Under the pieces are notes generated by a model. The model was not told the DNA's origin and searched no databases. It saw only the letters and a program-made list of their open reading frames with translations. A stretch of DNA of 64,000 nucleotides from Cryoendolithus antarcticus (taxonomy: Eukaryota; Ascomycota; Dothideomycetes; Cladosporiales; Cladosporiaceae): positions 310,001 to 374,000 of the forward strand of contig NAJO01000003.1 in NCBI GenBank assembly GCA_002077065.1, written 5' to 3'. Shown here in pieces: positions 51,222 through 62,272 of the stretch; position 1 is the stretch's first letter, and every line of letters starts with the position of its first letter. Made by a program: the position numbers and the translations under genes.

Positions 51222-53760
51222 TCACATGCCCAGCTGTGAGACGTTATCGGCGAACTGTGCCCTCTCCTTCTCGAAGCTGCGTCGTGAACGCTGCGATCCA
51301 GATGCTACACGGGGCAGCTCTGGAGGCATTGGCGATGGTGTGCCTGGTATTGGCGGTCTTGGACTGTAGCGGAAGTCTGGTCAGTGTTTTGCTGTGTAGT
51401 CACCTGTAGTGCGTTGTGGTGGTGGTGGTGTCGGCATGGACGGTTCGCTTTAGTTGCAAGTCAAGAGTCAGGATTCGCACCAGAGAAAGAGATGAAAGCA
51501 AGAGATTACTCGACGTACCTGCCGTCTGCGAAATGCGACTTCGTCCGCAATAGATTGACAACACTTCGACCAAACTTGCGTGCCTTTACCGAAGGTGTCT
51601 GGTTTCGGTAGGCACTCGATTCTTCCAGTTCTCGGACCTTGATCTCCATGCTCACGTTCGAGTTGGTCGCGTACTGTCTGCGCATTTCTTCTTCCCAAGG
51701 TTTGCGGAGCTTGACGTAGTCTGCAGGGATGAAGGGTGGCGCCTTTGGACGTTGTGGTGACTCTGGTGGGTGGTCCGGATCGACTGTGTTAGGTGGGATT
51801 GTTACGCTGTCAGTCCACTTTGCAACACTTCCGTTCATCGAGGTGCTCGCAGTGAGTGGCGGCAGTGCAGTGCTGGTTGTTGGCGGCGATTGTACAGGTT
51901 GTGGTAGGCTTGGAGCACCCGAACTCCCAGGTGGCGAGAAGCCGGGTGACTGTGGTATCGAGAACGACCGTCCACGTGTGCTGTACACTGTCTCCGTGAG
52001 TCCGGGGGAGGTCACTACTTCCGCAGTCGTCGTTCGGTCGAGATAAGATTCCTCGAGGAAGCGAAGCAGGATGCTAATATCGGCAGCGATATTCATGGCA
52101 CCGAGACTGACACGCACAACACCGGTCGGCTTACCCAGCATGATCTGTGTTGGGTTCGTACATCGGTGACCAGCGGCGTACGCAGCGCGCATCTCAGCAG
52201 GCGACCAGTTCAGGTATGTAGCAACGCCACCAGGGTTACACAGTGAGCCACTGCGAACAAAGATGCCCTGATCGTCAGCAGCTTGCTCGACATCCTCGTA
52301 CCCTATCAGACTCCCATCGGCGCGCTGCACATTGAACGCTACCGTAGCGCCTTGCACAGCCGGATCACCGTACACTGCACTGTCGTCTTTGTATATGCGC
52401 GCAAGCGGCGTGCCATTAGCATGCTTCAGTGCACATATGCCCTCGTACAGTTGACGCCCAAGCTGCGCGGTGTGCATCGAGATGAACTTCATCGGATCCG
52501 GGCCATACAGGCGCTTGTGCACGTTCATGGCGTGGTCCAGCGCGAAGATCGAGTGGAATGGCAGTGTACCGTCCTCCATCCGGTCGTGGATGGTACTGCC
52601 CTTCTTGGCATGCCAGGTGTCGTTAATCGAGATGATCATGTCGACTGTACCACCGCCGAAGTACCGTCGACTCTCGAGTACGTGAGCTGACTCCTTGCGC
52701 ACAATGAGCGCACCGACGTTCGGGAACCCGAATATCTTGTAGAACGATAGTGCAACAAAGTCCGGTGCTGTTGCTGGATTGGTCAGGTCCAGAGGTGCAG
52801 TGCTCGCCAGTGCAGCTGCATCCAGGAGTGTGTATGTCGGCGCCTTGTGGAACGATTTGCGGATTCGCCCGGGCCTGTTGAGTAACGTCAGTAAGTTTGA
52901 ACATGAGACAAGCTTCGCATCTCGACATACCAGTTGAGCGGTAGTCGGCGACCGGTCATGTTTGATTGCCCAGGGTACGCGAACAAGCCGAGTTGCCGTG
53001 CTCGTGGTCCACCAAGTCCTCCACTGTTGATCCAGATGTCCACTTCCTCATCAGTGGTGAAGCAACGATGCATCTTCGTCGACTCTCGCACACCCACCAG
53101 CGATGTGTGTGCATCCTTGTGGTACCCATACCACACAGGCGTGTTGCTAGCAGCAGCGTGATCCCGGAAGCAATCGATGACGAGTTTGATGGCAGCGGTG
53201 GCGTTGGCAACGAAGACGAGATCGAAATGCTCGGGGTCGGCATTGAAGAACCTCAGTGCACGCTCTCGTATTGCGTCAACGCGGTGACCAGCGAGCGCTG
53301 AGGGCGTCGATGCTGAATGTGGGTTGCCATACAGGTTCGAGATCAGGTCCGCCGAAAACTCCTCTATCAAGCTCTTCGCATACAGCTACATGAAGGTCAG
53401 TACGCACGATCATTCCAACGAGCCCGTGTCACCTACTGTTGTGCCGCCATGGTCCAGATACGTTTTCCCCTTCAACATCGGGTACTCCCGATCTCTGAAG
53501 TCTTCTACATCATCGGGCTGCATATCCTCCGCACAAGACTCTGAAGATGCGGGCGTAGTGAGGTCGGTCGTATAGTCATGGTCGAGCTCAGAGTCGCTCG
53601 TCGTGGAAACGTCCTCTGCCGATGATATAGAGTCCCGGTATGATGCGTAGTAAGGGAACGTGACCGATGGTCGCCGCGAATCGCGCGATGAGGTTTTTCG
53701 CTTCGGCGATGGTAATGATGTGGTGATAGGTATATCCAGATTGTCTGCTGTGTTGTCCAT
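51222..53760 (-). CDS. Molybdenum-cofactor-sulfurase-like class V aminotransferase lacking a MOSC domain
   Basis: Four exons: 53760-53437, 53385-52931, 52874-51519 and 51363-51222, with introns of 51, 56 and 155 nt (GTAGGT/GTAG, GTATGT/ACAG, GTACGT/ACAG), closing in frame to 758 residues. A disordered, acidic N-terminus of about 95 residues precedes the fold: KTYLDHGGTTLYAKSLIEEF, NLYGNPHSASTPS, FVANATAAIKLVIDCF and YHKDAHTSLVGVRE. The PLP lysine is K306 in FVALSFYKIFGFP. C472 in RSGSLCNPGG sits where MOCOS/HxB has its persulfide cysteine. These match the N-terminal half of molybdenum cofactor sulfurase. The C-terminal MOSC half is absent, replaced by a Ser/Pro/Thr-rich tail ending SQLGM. It may mobilise sulfur from cysteine, but its acceptor is unknown. 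Calling it HxB would be wrong without MOSC. Confidence 0.82.
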
Positions 53761-56422
53761 CGCTCGTGAAGTGCGCAAAGACTGCCTCCCAATTCTCTAC
53801 AAGTGAATCCGGGCTGACGAGGAAGCACTCTTCACTGTCACACCATCCTCTAACATCCGATGACCTCAGTTTGCTTTCCAACTCGCTTTCGCTCAGTTCA
53901 GTGCAATGGGATTCGAGCTTCGCCCACAGTGCTGACGCGATGGCACAGGTGCTGATTGATCGGTTCGATATGTGCAGAGGGCTCGCGCCGGTCGATAGGT
54001 ACAGTGATGAAAGAGTGTAGGTACAGTACAAAGTGGAACGTCTGGCAAGCCTAGGCACGAATCGCCCAAGACAAGGTAGAGATGAGCGAGCGGCGACGAT
54101 GAGCATTGCCGGCGCATGTCGATTGGTCAAGCTGCGTCTTGGTACCTGACTTTGCCTCTCCCCGGCAAAGCCGCCGGGCCATTTCAGGAAAGCTAAGGTC
54201 GCGCTAAGCAAGACCGGCGCCCATGACTTACCTGCAAACCGCTCGGCAGCAACCGTAAGACCTCCTGAGTCTATCCAGGGGTTAGACCAGATTCAAGCGA
54301 CGTCTTGGGCTTTTCTCTCCGATCTCTTCGTCTGCAGTCACACTCAGGTTCTGATGAGGTATGTAGAGTGACGCCTGACGCTGACGCTGCTCTATGCTTT
54401 CTGCATCATGGTCGCCATGTGTCGAGCTGGGCATGTGCCAGCGTACTGTGTAACCGCTTTGGACCAGGATAGCGGGCGGTAGCAGCAATCTGCGACGCTG
54501 CAACGTGGAGGCCCAGTCGAAGAAGTGGGATTGCTCAATTCGCTGCGGTGAGCACAAGCGCCGAGCCGTCCCATATCCTCATCATCAATATCAGCATGAT
54601 CGCCAGGAGCGATATGCTATTTGACGATCATTACCCACTGCGCCGCTGTCATTAATTTCTAGGCGAAACTGCACGTGAGGCCCGCGCTACTGGCAGGGGT
54701 GGTCTATATTTGAGCACGCTCACACTTATCTGCCGATGGTGAGATCGAAGGAACGCTGCACCAATGTTGCAGATCTGCGGAGGATCACTTTGCGACATAG
54801 CGTAGTGCGCATTATGCCCAGGGTCCGACCAGGTCAATCTCAGCTTCATGTTGTCGATGTCAGAAGCTCATGCCGGGACCCCGAGTATCCTCCATCGCGC
54901 GACGCGTGCGAGGCCAGCATCATGGCTGGTGTAAGTATTGGCACCGCTAGAATGACCTGAGTTGTACCATTGATCGATGTGTGGCTTACGCTAGATGTGA
55001 GCTCGGGACCCCACGCTGTGCCAGTCGTTTCTCCTCTTTCGTTCAAGCGAAGAATGACATCCAGAGCGTGATCAAATTGTATGGTGACCCGACTCCCGTC
55101 GTTGCGGACCGTGGTCGATCAAGCCTGTTGGGCTATTGGAAATCAAAGTTTTTGCGTAGATGGAACTCCTCCGCCCAGAATTTTACGCGGACGGGACGTG
55201 TCACCTCAACACTGTCCCGATGGTGTGCGATCTTGGCTCTTGCATCGTAGACTTTTCCGTGCTACCATGGCGGCATGGGGCTCGATGCACGCAGCCGTGA
55301 AAGCATGTCTTGCACCTACCTCGCGGCCGTTGCTGTATTGCCTACACATGCACTCATCTCGTCGCGCCACTGCAGCTCCTTACAGCGCAAAAATGCACCG
55401 CCATTTGCTCTCGTGATGGTCAGCTGTCCGGCAGTAGGTGGTGTGAGCTGTCGGCAAACAAGACCGCCTGCAGCACCTCAATTAGGAAACAAAGGGAGTG
55501 CGATCTTGGCAGGTACACTACCAATCACAGCTGCCATGCAGGGAAGTAGGCTCAGGAGATGACGCCTAATCTCGTGAGCGTTTCGACGCATGCAGGGATT
55601 AGCGGGATGCACGGCGCTAGTTGTAACACGTCGGGAGGGCTCGTCACGCAGACTTTCGTACGCGCCATGTTTGAACAAGAGCGACCAGGGCTTGCAGCTG
55701 GCCGACGGTGGCACATAGAGTTGGGGAAACAAATCTGGCAACGCTTACGGCGGCTGTGGCGAGTCTGGGGACACATAGAACTATACGACACGATCAGCAG
55801 CCAAGCAGATAGATGAACGCGAGTTACTCGCGCTGTAAGCTGGACGGGGAAGCCGGCCTGCCGCCAGGAGAAGTGCCCAGCTCGTACCAGGGAGGTAGGT
55901 ACATCGCCTGCGTCTAGAGCACGGCACAATGCGCCGGCGAACGGGGTGCTGCAAAAGGGCTGGCGAACACTGCAGATTCGCCCGCCGCCGACCCACGCCC
56001 ATGTCTGTTTGCGCCTCGACGCATAAGACTTCGCTAGCTTCTCCCTTCATCCCCGCGCTCTCATCGCTTTGACCTCCTTTTGACTCGACCCGCGTCTCGG
56101 TCAGATCTACCTTCGCGTGGCCGACTCTTCTCTCTCCCTACTCATCTTCTACGCACACGCCAGTTCTGGAAGGTAGTTGTTCACTGCGTTGAAGTCGTTC
56201 TCGCGGGTCCTATTGTTTGCTCAATCACCATCCTTTGATCACATGCAATAGCAATTTCTCGACACTTCACTCGATTGCCGAAACAAAGGAAGCGCGCGAC
56301 ATCACTGGGAAATTCTACCATCACTTGAGCGGCATACAATCTGAGCAGACAGGACCTTGCGTCCGCCCGACAATACAACGGCGACACTATCCACAAACCC
56401 GGATAGGAGGTCCTACAGCAAG
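53761..56422. promoter_or_regulatory. 2.7-kb divergent gene-poor region
   Basis: Largest interval without a supported gene, between the MOCOS-like and ABCG starts. A 207-codon - strand frame (54211-53588) runs across the MOCOS-like start in another frame and is probably chance. Other frames of 60-125 codons on both strands overlap each other and have no recognised domains. The last 350 bases (from about 56040) are CT-rich with a long leader before the ABCG ATG, consistent with a long 5'UTR. The rest holds nothing I can identify. Confidence 0.4.
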
Positions 56423-58378
56423 ATGTCCGACATTGAGAAGATGATCGGCGGCGACTATGCCCAGCTGACCAACACCAACATCCGCAGCTTTGGCTGGAAG
56501 GGAGTGACCGTGACTGTCAAGGACCGTCAGTCGCAGCAGCCAAAGACTATTCTCAGCGACATCAATGGGATCGTCAAGGCGGGTGAGCTTCTGGCTCTTA
56601 TGGGACCTTCGTAAGTTTGGCAGGCGCGACTGAGCTGTGTAAGGAAGGTACATCGAGCTGACTCTGACTCTACATTCAGTGGTTCCGGCAAATCCACGCT
56701 TCTGAACGTACTCGCTCACAGGACTGCGTCTCTGAACGCGTCAGTGAAGGCAGCTATTTACATCAACGGCTCTGCGGCCAACCCCAAGACCTTCCGCCGA
56801 ATCTCAGCATACGTCGAGCAAGAAGACGCGCTTGTCGGATCTCTCACAGTCCGCGAGACACTCAACTTCGCCGCACGCCTCTCACTGCCCAAGACTGTCG
56901 GCAAGCTCGAGCGTATCCAGCGCATCGAGTCGCTCCTCACAGCCTTCGGTCTGCAAGGTCAAGCTAACAACTTGATTGGTACACCTATTAGAAAGGGCAT
57001 ATCTGGTGGTCAGAAGCGTCGTGTTAGTGTCGCGGCTCAACTGATCACCAGCCCGAAGCTTCTCTTCTTGGACGAGCCCACATCCGGTCTCGACTCTGCT
57101 GCCTCGTTCGAGGTCATCTCCTTTGTCAAGGACATTGCGAAGAAGCACAATCTGATCGTCATTGCGTCAATCCATCAACCGTCGACCTCCACATTCGCCA
57201 TGTTCGACAAGCTTCTTTTGCTCTCTCAGGGTGGCACCGCATACAGCGGGCCAGTCTCTGAGGTACAGCCATACTTCGATGCTTGCGGCTTCCCCATCCC
57301 TCTTTACATGAACCCAGCAGAGTTCATCATCGACTTCGTCAACACGGATTTTGCCCGCGATCGCAGCGAAGTCGACCAACAGCTCAACATGGTGCACTCG
57401 TCGTGGCACAAGTCACGTTTGGCAGGTGCAACCGTGGCAGAGCTTACCGACGAAATGGCTCGCAACACCATGGACACTAATCTCGACGGAGAGATGCAAG
57501 AACAAGGCGCCGGCAGCTTGACGATCGTCATAACCCAGATCCACCGTTCATTCATCAAGTCTTACCGCGACATCATCGCCTACGGCATCCGCATTGCCAT
57601 GTACATGGGTCTGGCCGTCATGATGGGCACAATCTGGCTGCGCCTCAACCCCAACCAGGGCAACATCCAGTCATTCATCAACGCCATCTTCTTCGGCGGT
57701 GCCTTCATGTCCTTCATGGCTGTCGCATACATTCCTGCCTTCCTCGAGGATCGCGCTCTCTTCATGAAAGAGCGTGCCAACGGTCTCTACGGTCCGACAT
57801 CCTTTACGATCGCCAACTTCATCACCGGCATCCCTTACCTCTTCCTGATCACTATGCTGTTCTCGGTCGTAGCCTACTGGCTATCCAACTTCCGCCCCAC
57901 GGCAGGTGCCTTCTTCACCTGGGTGATGTGGCTCTTCCTCGATCTCCTGGCTGCCGAGTCCCTTGTCGTGCTCATCAGCGCTCTGGTACCAATCTTCGTC
58001 GTCGCTCTCGCAGCAACGGCCTTCGCAAACGGCTTGTGGATGTGCACGGGTGGCTTCCTTGTCACGACTGCCACCCTGAACCCCTTCTGGCGCTACGTCT
58101 TCCACTACATCGACTACCAAGCCTACGTCTTCCAGGGCATGATGGTCAATGAATTCGGCGACCGCAACTTCACCTGCGCACCGAGCAACGCACCCAGCGG
58201 ATGCACCTGCATGTACGAGACCGATCTCGCAGACCAGTGTCTCATCCGCGGCACCGGTGTGCTCAAGGCATATGGTTACAACACCGGTAAGACCGGAGAG
58301 TGGGTCGGCATCATGCTGGGTATAATCCTCGGCTACCGGATCCTGGGATGGCTCGTCCTCTACCTCAGGCGTACGTGA
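56423..58378 (+). CDS. ABCG (white/brown-type) half-transporter
   Basis: Two exons, 56423-56610 and 56680-58378, with a 69-nt intron (GTAAGT/TTCAG) that splits the Walker A codons, giving 628 residues. The ATP-binding domain comes first: GPSGSGKST (Walker A, residues 61-69), then VEQEDALVGSLTVRETL, ISGGQKRRVSVAAQL (signature), LLFLDEPTSGLDS (Walker B) and the switch His in ASIHQPS. About six membrane helices follow (RDIIAYGIRIAMYMGLAVMM, FGGAFMSFMAVAYIPAFLED, IPYLFLITMLFSVVAYWLS and others). A Cys-rich loop before the last helix (FTCAPSNAPSGCTCMYETDL) is typical of the extracellular ABCG loop. Half-transporters dimerise to export lipids, sterols or toxic compounds. Substrate unknown; the long upstream region may allow complex regulation. 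Confidence 0.93.
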
Positions 58379-59506
58379 GCGTTGTTCAATGCTCTCGTCC
58401 GAGCTTGCTTTTTCCCTTCCATACAGTCGCTTATCGCCACTATCAAAGTGGCTTACACGGCGCAAAAACGGTGTTATGACGGATCAATCGGGGCGACAAG
58501 GCACTCTCGCTGTAAGCTGAAGAAGAACTCGCACACTCACTATTGTGCGAGCAGGACATGATTACGGGCGCAACAGGATTGGACAGGGTTCTGGCGAGGC
58601 GTTCGGGTTGGGATCTCCTTATCTATAGCCTAGCCTGTATATGTCTACAAAGTATATTACATGAGCATTAAACGTTATCATCATGCACCTTTCTGACCAC
58701 GCTGCAGTGCTCTGACATTGAGGCTCCGTTGCTTGGTCACGTGGCCTAGCGTTCCGCATCGTACGTGCTTCCGGTGGCTTTGCTTCGAATCTCAGCTGCT
58801 CGTTGGGCATTCCGCTGACACTTGCATAGCATGATCGTCACTCTGCATGTACATCTCCTTCGCAACACGACGCCGTGGGAGCAGAAATAGCACCTCACCT
58901 CGGCTGCGAATTGGCAGATTTTTGTTGGCAGACGACATGCGCAATCGGGCCATCACGCGGGTCCATCAATAAAGGAGTCGATCCCAAGGGTGCGCAAGCC
59001 ACTGCGGCTTGTCACTGCAGATAGCTCATCTTATCTTCGCTTGAGACAAACTAGCGAGGAAGACCGAGAGCGCCTATCGACACGCTCCCTTCACGCTCAT
59101 TCATGACAGGTGAAGTGCCTTGTTGACGGTGCCGTCTTTCGACTGGTTGCTACACACTCGCGCCGATCGCCCATGAGCGTTGTGCGTAGTGTGGCATTTC
59201 ATGGCCAATCCTTCTGTACTGACTCTCCAGTGACTCGAATCGGGAGCTCCATCTTGCACCACAAGCCATTTCCGAGCATACGGGCAATGGTCCTCACAGC
59301 GCCCAAATGAGATGTCTAGTCACTTATACCTGCAACACATGCAGTGACGCTCGCATGTCGTGGCGGCCTGGGACCGCATGCGGAGAAGGTAGCTCACGTT
59401 GGCTGGCACGGTATTCAAGTGGAATCTATATGACTTCAACATGGCAAGTATATCAACACTCACAACACCAAACGCCATCGCTAAGCCCTCATTCCGCGTC
59501 CCATAT
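58379..59506. other. Convergent intergenic region
   Basis: About 1.1 kb between the convergent ABCG and uncharacterised genes. Only frames under 90 codons in unshared sequence, none recognisable. Longer + frames near its right end are shadows of the neighbouring gene. Nothing identified. Confidence 0.4.
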
Positions 59507-61003
59507 CTACCACATTGCACTGCTCTTCTTCGCCAGCTTCCTCGGCTGCTCCTCCTCGCTCACCCCTCGTAAGCCAAAGAAGCTCTTCTTCTTCCTCGCT
59601 GCATTTCCTCCATCAGGTCTCAAACCCATGCCCACCGCACTCGAGCTAGCCGCACTATTCATGTACAGCCCATTCGGTCCCAACCTTTGCGGTATCTGCT
59701 GCGGAGGCATTAAGTTCACACCTACCCCTTGCGGCACACTTTGTAGTCTTTGCCTACTTCCTCCGCCAGGCCCTGCACCGCCGCTCATCCTGGCTCCCAT
59801 CGGTGGAGGTATAAGCTGAACGCCGTACTTCTTCCTCAATCTTTCCGTCTCTCTGTTGACTTCAGCCTGTTTGCGCTTCGCCTCACGGTCTTCGTTCTCC
59901 ATCTGCTTTTGTAATGCTTTCGCAGCCGCTTCGTCGGCTTTCTCCCGACTGCGGCGTTCTTGCGCTGCAGCACGGGACTCGGCCTCAGCTTGTGCGCGCA
60001 GACGTGCGGTCTCGGCTTCGAGTTGCCAAGCGGCACGAGGGTCGGGCATGGGCGGTGGTGCGGGAAATTCATGCTGCGGCCGCTGTTGCTGGAAGGAGGT
60101 ACGATGTGGCGCTTGAGGTGGCGGTGGGTGAGATATCAAAGGGTTGGGAGAGCCGTTGAGCAGTGGGGTCTGAGCAGGATTGGACACTCTCCGGCCACCG
60201 GCGGAGAGCTTTCGCAGTGGAGCGGAGGTGACGTTGAAGAGTTCAGCCATGTGGTCGCGGGAGGAGAAGTAGAGGTCCTTGATCACTACTGCGCTAAGAA
60301 GCAGGACTACTTCTAGGCCTTTTGGATCTTCGATGTCGACTCTCGACAAGTTCGGCTCGTAGATCGTAAGCTCTCGTAGACTTCGCCATAGCGCAATGGC
60401 AATATCTGGATCCCTACGAGACTTCTTCTTCTCGGTGTCCGTACTTTTGCCCGTCATGAAGCATGTGAGATCCTTCCCAAGCTTGCTCTCTTTCCGCCAT
60501 GAGAAGTTGATCTTTGCCGTCACGGGTAAAGTCGCTGGATCGCTCTGACTTCGGTCAGGCATCGATGCCGACGGCGCTCGAAACGAGGTCTCGGGCATGC
60601 TGAACTCATATGTGTCGCTTGAACCCCACTTGCCTTCCTTTACCGAGCACAGGATCTGCTGATCCGGATTATAAAGCTGCACCGTGAATTCTCGAGGCAA
60701 GATTGGCTGTGGTGGTGGCGGTACGCCGCCATTTCGCCGGACCTCTTCTTGCGAAAGCGTAGGCTGGGTCCACTGTGGTCGGGCGAGCACCTCGCCAAAC
60801 AAGACATCTGGGTTGAAAGCATCGAACAGTGCTGCCGCATAGCAGTTCTTGTGCTCTGGCGATGGCGACGCTGGGTCCGCATGTTGTAGTAGGTAAGCGG
60901 GTTCCGGGTCTGATCCGTGATATGAGAGATTGAAGGCGTAGTGGTGCTTTATGCCATCCGCTGCCTGCTTCAAGAAGAACGCAGGAAGGTTCTCATCAAG
61001 CAT
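59507..61003 (-). CDS. Conserved uncharacterised fungal protein
   Basis: Single exon, 498 residues. The N-terminal half looks globular: MLDENLPAFFLKQAADGIKH, FTVQLYNPDQQILCSVKEGK, VTAKINFSWRKESKLGKDLT and IALWRSLRELTIYEPNLSRV, ending in a hydrophobic segment (LEVVLLLSAVVIKDLYF) that could be a helix or a beta strand. The C-terminal half is Pro/Gln-rich and then a long charged helix (about residues 325-395, many Glu, Ala and Arg), followed by Gly/Pro-rich sequence ending in a basic KKKSFFGLRG motif. I cannot name the family. The ordered N-terminus, with a Trp/Lys-rich pattern shared with no enzyme I know, suggests a scaffold rather than an enzyme. The gene diverges from the SDR gene 1.27 kb away. 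Confidence 0.7.
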   Translation of the reverse strand: MLDENLPAFFLKQAADGIKHHYAFNLSYHGSDPEPAYLLQHADPASPSPEHKNCYAAALFDAFNPDVLFGEVLARPQWTQPTLSQEEVRRNGGVPPPPQPILPREFTVQLYNPDQQILCSVKEGKWGSSDTYEFSMPETSFRAPSASMPDRSQSDPATLPVTAKINFSWRKESKLGKDLTCFMTGKSTDTEKKKSRRDPDIAIALWRSLRELTIYEPNLSRVDIEDPKGLEVVLLLSAVVIKDLYFSSRDHMAELFNVTSAPLRKLSAGGRRVSNPAQTPLLNGSPNPLISHPPPPQAPHRTSFQQQRPQHEFPAPPPMPDPRAAWQLEAETARLRAQAEAESRAAAQERRSREKADEAAAKALQKQMENEDREAKRKQAEVNRETERLRKKYGVQLIPPPMGARMSGGAGPGGGSRQRLQSVPQGVGVNLMPPQQIPQRLGPNGLYMNSAASSSAVGMGLRPDGGNAARKKKSFFGLRGVSEEEQPRKLAKKSSAMW

Positions 61004-61320
61004 ATTTGCAGTTCTGACAGGAGTGGGTGTCTATGAGATTTGTTGTAACGAAAGATGTACGCTGACCTCGTGTGACGGTGTCGCGCTCGTGACGCGGTTT
61101 ACAGTGAAGGTCGAGGGCAGACTGCGAGCTTGTAGAGGATTGCGAGAGTCTATGTGTGTACATTTCCTCCAGACTGAGGTGAGGCTCAGAGATGGGTGCA
61201 GTCGCACTGCTTTGGGGCTATGCCGTTCATCTGTGTCTGCCTGCTTTGCATTGCGACGCGCATGACGTCCCGTCGACAGGCCTCATAGATCCTTGCTCGG
61301 CGCGTGTCTTCCGCACCTCA

Positions 61321-61599
61321 CAACGGTTTCACAAAGTCTGTTCCGCACACCGAACTACCTCTTTTCGACGTCCGGGGAGCTCTCCAGCTGTTATAAGCAA
61401 AGTCAGGGACGCAATGGTAACATGTCATGCGGGTGAGGGCATAAGATAAGTGTTCGATCGTTCTAGTCGAGTCGAGGCTCCCCCGAGCGTAGTGATGTAA
61501 GGCTCTAATGCCACGGCTGAGATGACAGAAGCATGAGATGACAGAAGCGCAGGCCGAGAGCGCACTCACGTATACGGAACAGACTTTGTGAAAGCGTTG
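61321..61599. repeat. Inverted repeat, 25-bp arms bounding about 280 bp
   Basis: The left arm (61321-61345, beginning CAACGGTTTCACAAAG) is the reverse complement of the right arm (61575-61599) with one mismatch at the sixth base; the inner 19 bases are perfect. The spacer is 229 bases. No transposase fits inside, and I see no clear target-site duplication outside, so this is either a degenerate non-autonomous (MITE-like) element or a locally copied segment. Confidence 0.6.
61518..61548 (+). repeat. Tandem direct repeat, two 15-bp units
   Basis: TGAGATGACAGAAGC occurs at 61518-61532 and again at 61534-61548 with one base between. It lies inside the spacer of the 61321-61599 inverted repeat, close to its right arm. 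Confidence 0.8.
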
Positions 61600-62272
61600 T
61601 AGCGGAATCTCTCCCATGCGATGCGATATGTTCACGCTGCGATAACATACCTTGCATGTCGTTCCTACGAATGTGAAGGTACTCGACGCGACAGCCAACG
61701 TTCTCCACACGATCTGGGAGGCATTGCCGTGGCTCATTCGAACGTGCAACCAAATCCGCCAACACCGTGTGGAGGAGCGCAGACACTGCCTGAGCCACAT
61801 TCTGCATCTGACACACCAAGATACGAGGGCTTCCGTCATGAGCGACACTGGATGGTAGTGACCACGACATCGCACTACCTTGATTCGCATGCGATCAGAG
61901 TTTGACCTGTACCATTTCGTGGCATTCCGGCTGGACAGGTACAGGCCCAAGGTACCATCCATGATTCGTCCGGCTTTATCGTGATGAGTATCCAGTACTC
62001 CCACAGCGCCTTCAACGCAGGCAGGGCTTTGAGTGCACCGATCTATGGGCCTGGCTACTGATCTTTCCTGAAGTACGTAGATACGACTGATTCGGTCACC
62101 AATGTCGATCTGGAGTTAGCAGGTGAGATGGGTAACACCGTGCAAAGTCCGTGAGATCTCGTTGTATTGTAAGATGGTACAAGTATGCCATTCGCTTTCG
62201 CTGTTTCCAATCTAGAGGACATTCCATCTCCTTTCATCTCTCGTCTCGATTGAAGTGCATTTCGCCCCAAAT

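Larger units (their letters stand above)
61004..62272. other. Intergenic region with inverted and tandem repeats
   Basis: About 1.27 kb between divergent genes. It holds a 25-bp inverted repeat (61321-61345 and 61575-61599) and a short tandem repeat between its arms (61518-61548), both listed separately. A 228-codon frame (62004-61318, -) crosses these repeats and matches nothing I know. Otherwise empty. Confidence 0.45.

Noticed and set aside
53588..54211. 207-codon - strand frame overlapping the MOCOS-like start
   Set aside because: It covers the real first exon in another frame and has no recognisable domain.
61318..62004. 228-codon - strand frame as a possible transposase
   Set aside because: No catalytic triad or DNA-binding motif; part of its sequence is only the inverted repeat read through.
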